Translations under genes and position numbers: made by a program
Source: Actinomycetota bacterium
GTDB taxonomy: Bacteria > Actinomycetota > Actinomycetes > Propionibacteriales > Nocardioidaceae
Direction of reading: 5' to 3'
Assembly (NCBI GenBank): GCA_009701885.1
Contig: WLJH01000018.1
Span: 1 to 64,000 of the forward strand
DNA length: 64,000 bases
Notes under the pieces: generated by a model
The model's input: the letters and a program-made list of their open reading frames with translations, nothing else
The model's database searches: none
Told to the model about the DNA's origin: nothing
Shown here: positions 56,307 through 64,000 of the stretch, piece by piece
Layout: each line of letters opens with the position of its first letter
Numbering within the stretch: position 1 is the stretch's first letter

Positions 56307-57418
56307 GCCAGGACGGTCGCCAGGTCCACTGCGTCGATGCCGACGGCCTGCCCGACCGGCACGTTGGTGAGCGTGCCGTCGTGGGTGTTCAGGCCCTTGG
56401 CCAGGGCGGCGTCGTCGGCCAGCGCCTGCCTCCAGCCCTTGTTGGCCAGCGCGACGACGTAGGGCAGCGTCGCGTTGGTGAGGGCGTAGGTCGAGGTCGT
56501 CGGCACCGCGCCGGGCATGTTGGCCACGCAGTAGAAGGTCGACTGGTGGACCTGGTAGGTCGGGTCGGAGTGGGTCGTGGCCCGGGTGTCCTCGAAGCAG
56601 CCGCCCTGGTCGACGGCGATGTCGACGAGCACCGAGCCCGGCTTCATCTGCGAGACCAGCTCGTTGCTGACCAGCTTCGGCGCGGCCGCGCCGGGGATCA
56701 GCACCGCGCCGATGACCATGTCGGCCTCGCGGACGTGCTGCTCGACGGCCAGCTTGGAGGAGGCCAGGCCGTGCACCTGGTTGTTGTAGCGCCAGAACGA
56801 CATGCGCAGCTTGTCCAGGTCGGTGTCGAGCAGGGTGACGTCGGCGCCCATGCCGAGGGCGATGTTGGCGGCGTTCTGGCCCGAGACGCCGGCCCCGATG
56901 ATGACGACCTTGGCGTTGGCGACGCCGCCGACGCCGCCGAGCAGCACCCCGCGGCCGCCCTGGGCCTTGAGCAGCGCGTGCGCCCCGACCTGCGGCGCCA
57001 GGCAGCCGGCGACCTCCGACATGGGGTAGAGCAGCGGCAGCGAGCCGTTGGCCAGCTGGACGGTCTCGTAGGCGATGCCGGTGACCTTGCGGGCCAGCAG
57101 CTCCTCGGTCAGCGGCTTGTCGGCGGCCAGGTGGAGGTAGGTGAAGAGGGTCTGGCCCTCGCGCATGCGGTGGTACTCCTCGGCCACCGGCTCCTTGACC
57201 TTGAGCACCGTCTCCGCGGTGCCCCACACGTCGTCGGCGGTCGGGAGGATCCGTGCGCCGGCGGCGACGTACTCCTCGTCGGTGACCTGGGAGCCGAGCC
57301 CGGCGCCGGTCTCGATGACCACCTCGTGGCCGTGCGCGACCAGCTCGTGCACCCCGATCGGGGTGATGGCCACGCGGTACTCGTGGTCCTTGACTTCCTT
57401 CGGGACGCCGACCTTCAC
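56303..57418 (-). CDS. ald: alanine dehydrogenase
   Basis: The 371-residue enzyme interconverts L-alanine and pyruvate plus ammonia with NAD. The N-terminal domain starts [20 protein letters not shown] and has catalytic Lys/His in the [19 protein letters not shown] segment. The NAD fold is [20 protein letters not shown] near residue 168. Length and start are exactly those of typical Ald. It overlaps xerD by four bases (GTGA). In mycobacteria ald is induced by alanine and hypoxia through the Lrp-type AldR; no regulator is adjacent here. Confidence 0.96.
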   Translation of the reverse strand: MKVGVPKEVKDHEYRVAITPIGVHELVAHGHEVVIETGAGLGSQVTDEEYVAAGARILPTADDVWGTAETVLKVKEPVAEEYHRMREGQTLFTYLHLAADKPLTEELLARKVTGIAYETVQLANGSLPLLYPMSEVAGCLAPQVGAHALLKAQGGRGVLLGGVGGVANAKVVIIGAGVSGQNAANIALGMGADVTLLDTDLDKLRMSFWRYNNQVHGLASSKLAVEQHVREADMVIGAVLIPGAAAPKLVSNELVSQMKPGSVLVDIAVDQGGCFEDTRATTHSDPTYQVHQSTFYCVANMPGAVPTTSTYALTNATLPYVVALANKGWRQALADDAALAKGLNTHDGTLTNVPVGQAVGIDAVDLATVLA

Positions 57419-57455
57419 AGGGATCTCCTTCTCTACGGTCCGGACTCCCGGGACC

Positions 57456-58334
57456 CTACCGGCGCCGGCCGTCCTGCGTCGGGAGCGAGACCTCGAGACC
57501 TTCGTGCGCCGCGACGACCTCCACGCGACCGGCGGCGCGCTCGCGGGCGAGCGCCAGCACCTCGTCGACCTGGTCGTCGGTGCGCCACGGGTCGTGGTGG
57601 AAGAGCACGAGGGTGCGCACCCCCGCCTCGACGGCCAGCTCGACGTCGTACTCCATGCTCGCGTGGCCCAGGAACGCCACGTCGGGGAACTGCGAGGCCA
57701 GGTGCTGGGCGTCGGTCACCAACAGGTCGGCGTCACGAGCCAGCGCCAGCGCCGACTCGTGCCGCTCTCCCAGCCCGTCGGGCCCGGGGCCGACGCTGGT
57801 CGGGCTGTGGTCGGAGAGGTAGGCCAGGGTCGTGCCGCCGTGGCTGACGCGGTAGCCGAAGGTGCGTCCGCCCTTGTGCGGGATCTGCCGCGCGGTGACC
57901 TCGAAGCCCTCCAGCTCCCGGGTGCCCTCGGCGATCTCGTCGAAGGTCCAGCCGCCGCCGAGCTCGCGCGGCTCCACGGGGAAGTGCGGCGGCGAGAAGC
58001 AGCGGGCGAGCGTCGCGTGCGCGTCACCGGGTCGCCCCGGCTCCTGCTGCGGGATCAGCACGTCGACCCGGCTGCCGTGGGCGTTGCCACTGCGGAAGAA
58101 GGGGATGCCGTGGGTGTGGTCCCAGTGCAGGTGCCCGATGAGCAGGGTCCCGTGGAACGGGGTGGCGCCGAGCAGGTCGGTGACCCGCATCAGCCCTGTG
58201 CCGCCGTCCAGCAGCAGGGTCGGTCGCTCACCGTCGTGGGCGAGCGCGACGCACGAGGTGTGCCCCCCGTAGCGCACGAAGTCGGGGCCGGGTGCCGGCG
58301 TGGAGCCCCGCACACCGCAGAAGGTGACCCTCAT
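57456..58334 (-). CDS. MBL-fold metallo-hydrolase
   Basis: The 292-residue protein is a metallo-beta-lactamase-fold hydrolase of the kind with a leading VRGSTP motif (MRVTFCGVRGSTPAPG, residues 1-16). Its metal site is GHLHWDHTHGIPFF near residue 90, with further ligands in YLSDHSPTS near residue 175 and FHHDPWRTDD near residue 250. The GVRGSTP start resembles bacterial phosphodiesterases and cyclic-nucleotide-type MBL proteins. The substrate is not known; cyclic dinucleotide or nucleic-acid phosphodiester are possible. It lies between ald and the NUDIX gene. Confidence 0.88.
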   Translation of the reverse strand: MRVTFCGVRGSTPAPGPDFVRYGGHTSCVALAHDGERPTLLLDGGTGLMRVTDLLGATPFHGTLLIGHLHWDHTHGIPFFRSGNAHGSRVDVLIPQQEPGRPGDAHATLARCFSPPHFPVEPRELGGGWTFDEIAEGTRELEGFEVTARQIPHKGGRTFGYRVSHGGTTLAYLSDHSPTSVGPGPDGLGERHESALALARDADLLVTDAQHLASQFPDVAFLGHASMEYDVELAVEAGVRTLVLFHHDPWRTDDQVDEVLALARERAAGRVEVVAAHEGLEVSLPTQDGRRR

Positions 58335-58365
58335 CGGGCGCCCTCGTCTCGACCGGGTCGCGCGC

Positions 58366-59022
58366 TCACGGGGACATCAGACCACGAGCCTGGGCGGCGA
58401 GCACCGCGATCACCACGGGGGCGTCCTGCACGTCGCCGCGCAGCACCGCCGCGTGCAGGTCGCCGAAGGGCACCCAGCCCGTGCGCATGACCGCCTCCTC
58501 GTGCTGGGGCTCGAAGTCGCCGCGGCCCACGCGGGTCAGCCCGCGCGCGAGGTAGATGTGGGCGATCTCGGCCGAGATGCCGGGCGAGGCGTACGTCGTC
58601 ACCAGGTGCGTCCACTCGCCCGCCTCGTAGCCGGTCTCCTCGACCAGCTCCCGGCGCGCCACGTCCAGCGGCGACTCCTCCGGGCCGCCGTCCAGCAGGC
58701 CGGCGGGGATCTCCACGAAGGTCCGCTCGGCCGCGTGGCGGTACTGCCACAGGCACAGCACCCGGTCCCGGTCGTCGACGGCCAGGACGACCGCGGCGCC
58801 CGGGTGCTCGAGCACCAGGCGTCGGAACGGCTCGCCGGAGCCGTCGGGCAGGGTGATCCGGTCCTCGCGCAGGGCCACGACCCAGGCGTCGCGGTGCAGG
58901 TGCCGCGACTCCCGCACCGGCCACCGGTCGGCCCGGTCACGCACCTCGGGCTGCTGGTCGGGCTGCTGGTCGGGCTGCTGGTCGGGCTGCTCCCCCGCGC
59001 CGTCAGGAGCCCCGGCGCTCAC
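58366..59022 (-). CDS. NUDIX hydrolase (ADP-ribose pyrophosphatase-like)
   Basis: The 218-residue protein has a NUDIX box-like stretch PAGLLDGGPEESPLDVARRE followed by LVEETGYE near residue 105-130, with two extra residues between the first Gly and the first Glu as in many actinobacterial ADP-ribose/sugar-nucleotide pyrophosphatases. The N-terminal 26 residues hold four near-perfect QPDQ repeats that are not part of the fold. GTG at 59022 starts eight bases from the pyrG stop. It corresponds to Rv1700 by gene order. Substrate preference cannot be deduced further. Confidence 0.87.
   Translation of the reverse strand: MSAGAPDGAGEQPDQQPDQQPDQQPEVRDRADRWPVRESRHLHRDAWVVALREDRITLPDGSGEPFRRLVLEHPGAAVVLAVDDRDRVLCLWQYRHAAERTFVEIPAGLLDGGPEESPLDVARRELVEETGYEAGEWTHLVTTYASPGISAEIAHIYLARGLTRVGRGDFEPQHEEAVMRTGWVPFGDLHAAVLRGDVQDAPVVIAVLAAQARGLMSP
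58947..58991. repeat. 12-bp tandem repeat, 3.75 copies, within the NUDIX gene start
   Basis: The unit CGGGCTGCTGGT is repeated at 58947-58991 without interruption. It encodes the QPDQ repeats near the N-terminus of the NUDIX protein. In-frame slippage would change the repeat number without a frameshift. Confidence 0.85.
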
Positions 59023-59029
59023 CGGGTGC

Positions 59030-62555
<3,526 letters not shown>

Positions 62556-62559
<4 letters not shown>

Positions 62560-63542
62560 GCGGGACCTCCTGCCTCGCTGCGCCGCCGCCGCTCCGCCGA
62601 TCCGCGCCAGCCCTCCACGGGCAGGCCGAACTTGGCGACCAGGCGGTCGGTGAAGGGCGCCTCCTGCAACCGCACGAGCCGCACCGGGCGCTCGCCGCGG
62701 CGGACCTCGATCCGCGCGCCGGGGGGCAGGTCGACGGCACGTCGTCCGTCGGCCCACAGCACGCCGGAGCCCTCGGTGTTGGCCAGCACCTCGACGGCCA
62801 GCACGGAGGTCGGTGCGACCACGAGCGGCCGGGCGAACAGGGCGTGCGCGGAGATCGGCACGAGCAGCAGGGCGTCGACGGTGGGCCACACGATCGGCCC
62901 CCCGGCGCTGAAGTTGTACGCCGTGGAGCCGGTCGGCGTGGAGCAGACGACGCCGTCGCAGCCCCAGCGCGACAGCGGCCTGCCGTCGACCTCGATGACG
63001 ACCTCGAGCATCCGCTCCCGGGCCGCCTTCTCCACGCTGGCCTCGTTGAGCGCGAACGTGGAGGTGACCACCTCGCCGTCCCGCAGGACGCGCACGTCGA
63101 GCGTGGTGCGCTCCTCGATCGTGTAGCGCCGTGACACCACCGCGCCGATGACGGTCTCGACGTCGTCGTGCTCGGCCTCGGCCAGGAAGCCGACGTGACC
63201 GAGGTTGACGCCGAGGACCGGGGTGCCTGTCTCGTGCGTGACCTCGGCCGCGCGCAGGATCGAGCCGTCCCCGCCCAGCACGAGCGCCAGCTCGCAGCCC
63301 TCCCCGGCTCGCCCGTCCTCCGGAGCGGGCTCGACGAGCAGACCGAGGTCGCCGGCGGTGATGCCGAGGTCGTGCATCTCCGCGGTCGGGATCCGCACGA
63401 CGATCCCGTGGCCGGAGAGCTCGCGGCAGCAGGCGAGGGCGACCTCCCGCGCGTCGTCGCGGCCGGTGTGGGTCAGCAGGAGCACCCGACGCTGCGGGTC
63501 CGGGCTGTCCTGACCCGGTCGGTCGGCAGGTGCGTCGCTCAC
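62556..63542 (-). CDS. nadK: NAD kinase
   Basis: The 328-residue kinase phosphorylates NAD to NADP. It has ALVLGGDGSILRAAE near residue 90 (GGDGS motif), NLGHVGFLAE near 117, catalytic NE in FALNEASVEKA near residue 160, and CSTPTGSTAYNFSAGGPIVW near residue 200. GTG at 63542 overlaps the tlyA stop. The N-terminal 15 residues and the C-terminal Arg-rich tail are unconserved. It belongs to the conserved tlyA-nadK-recN order. Confidence 0.96.
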
Positions 63543-64000
63543 GGCGCCAGCCTCTCACCCGCGGCGTCGGCCAGCGGGTCGCTCCCCCGCACCAGGTCCT
63601 CGACCTGCGCGGACGTGACGCGGGCGGGCCCCTTCCGCAGCCAGAGGAAGAACTCCACGTTGCCCGAGGGTCCCGGCAGTGGGCTCGTGGTCGCTGCGAC
63701 GGCGCCCCAGCCCCGCTGCTCGGCCGCCCGCGCCACCCCCAGGACCGCCTCGGCCCGCAGCTCGGGCTCGCGGACGACCCCGCCCTTGCCGACCCGGTCC
63801 TTGCCCACCTCGAACTGCGGCTTGACCATGAGCGCCAGGTCACCCCCGGGGCGGGTGACGCCGATCAAGGCGTCCAGCACCAGGCCGAGGGAGATGAACG
63901 AGAGGTCCCCGACCACCACGTCGACCGGCTCGCCGACCAGCTCGGGGGTCAGCTCGCGGATGTTGGTGCGGTCGTGGACGACCACTCGCTCGTCGTTGCG
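63539..64000 (-). CDS. tlyA: TlyA family rRNA methyltransferase / hemolysin (partial, 5' end beyond window)
   Basis: The last 153 codons of a TlyA-type SAM methyltransferase lie in the window, running into its right edge. The visible part has VDVVVGDLSFISLGLVLDALI near the window boundary, then KPQFEVGKDRVGKGGVVREP, then EFFLWLRKG, all diagnostic of TlyA (FtsJ-like fold). The N-terminal S4 domain lies outside. Mycobacterial TlyA 2'-O-methylates 16S and 23S rRNA and affects capreomycin sensitivity. The stop overlaps the nadK start (GTGA). Confidence 0.93.
   Translation of the reverse strand, partial: RNDERVVVHDRTNIRELTPELVGEPVDVVVGDLSFISLGLVLDALIGVTRPGGDLALMVKPQFEVGKDRVGKGGVVREPELRAEAVLGVARAAEQRGWGAVAATTSPLPGPSGNVEFFLWLRKGPARVTSAQVEDLVRGSDPLADAAGERLAP

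Noticed and set aside
52596..56462. 1288-codon open frame on the plus strand
   Set aside because: It is antisense to the DUF3516 helicase, xerD and ald, whose motifs are complete. Long antisense frames are expected at this GC; the product is low-complexity His/Arg/Gly-rich.

Overview
The window is 64 kb of high-GC DNA with densely packed genes, frequent GTG starts and many 4-bp start/stop overlaps. Gene content and order point to an actinobacterium, most probably Nocardioidaceae (Nocardioides-like). This assignment is inferred from synteny and protein style, not from a marker gene. Two blocks follow the order known from Mycobacterium tuberculosis: gcvP to pgsA2-like (Rv1832 to Rv1822) and tlyA to der (Rv1694 to Rv1713).

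Layout. 1-170 is a short element bounded by inverted repeats. 222-6637 holds a CurA-like oxidoreductase, an exported S55 (SpoIVB-type) peptidase, aminopeptidase N and FdhD. At about 7.2 kb a deletion-like junction fuses the first 44 codons of a UvrA-like ATPase head-on to an alpha/beta hydrolase, so both convergent genes have lost their 3' ends. 7980-17137 carries a flavin oxidase, the SbcD/SbcC nuclease pair, a TldD/TldE metalloprotease pair and a small exported protein.

17.2-26.2 kb (minus strand) is the glycine cleavage and cell-division-regulator block: gcvP behind a glycine riboswitch, ResR/McdR-like MerR, bifunctional nuclease, FtsR-like MerR, GarA/OdhI-type FHA protein, gcvH, two DUF881 proteins around a small basic membrane protein, and a CDP-alcohol phosphatidyltransferase. 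Two CNNM/CorC-type proteins, a lipoprotein, a spermidine-synthase-like protein, an exported or membrane protein, DUF1330, an Old Yellow Enzyme relative, YwiC-like and lipase-like proteins follow.

35.6-40.6 kb looks like a degraded insertion next to tRNA-Pro(GGG). It has visibly lower GC and contains a truncated MerR gene with an intact dyad operator, a two-component system, a membrane protein, a LysM-like scrap and a 5'-truncated tyrosine integrase. The tRNA has a 21-bp terminator stem at its 3' side.

40.9-64 kb is almost one minus-strand housekeeping chain. From the right edge it reads tlyA, nadK, recN, pyrG, nudix, MBL hydrolase, ald, xerD, DUF3516 helicase, CDP-glycerol transferase-like, GNAT, parA-like, RHH-like, scpA, scpB, rluB-like, aroH, tyrA, cmk, plsC-like, der, then an Aer-type PAS protein with a soluble chemoreceptor. 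The chain covers chromosome segregation, recombination repair, CTP and NADP supply, aromatic amino acid synthesis and ribosome assembly. The chemoreceptor pair implies a motile organism. I saw no CRISPR array, defence island, biosynthetic cluster or clearly new multi-gene system. The most notable items are the double-truncation junction, the degraded tRNA-Pro island, a 57-residue gene, the DNA-binding-like protein between parA and scpA, and the glycine riboswitch/regulator block.
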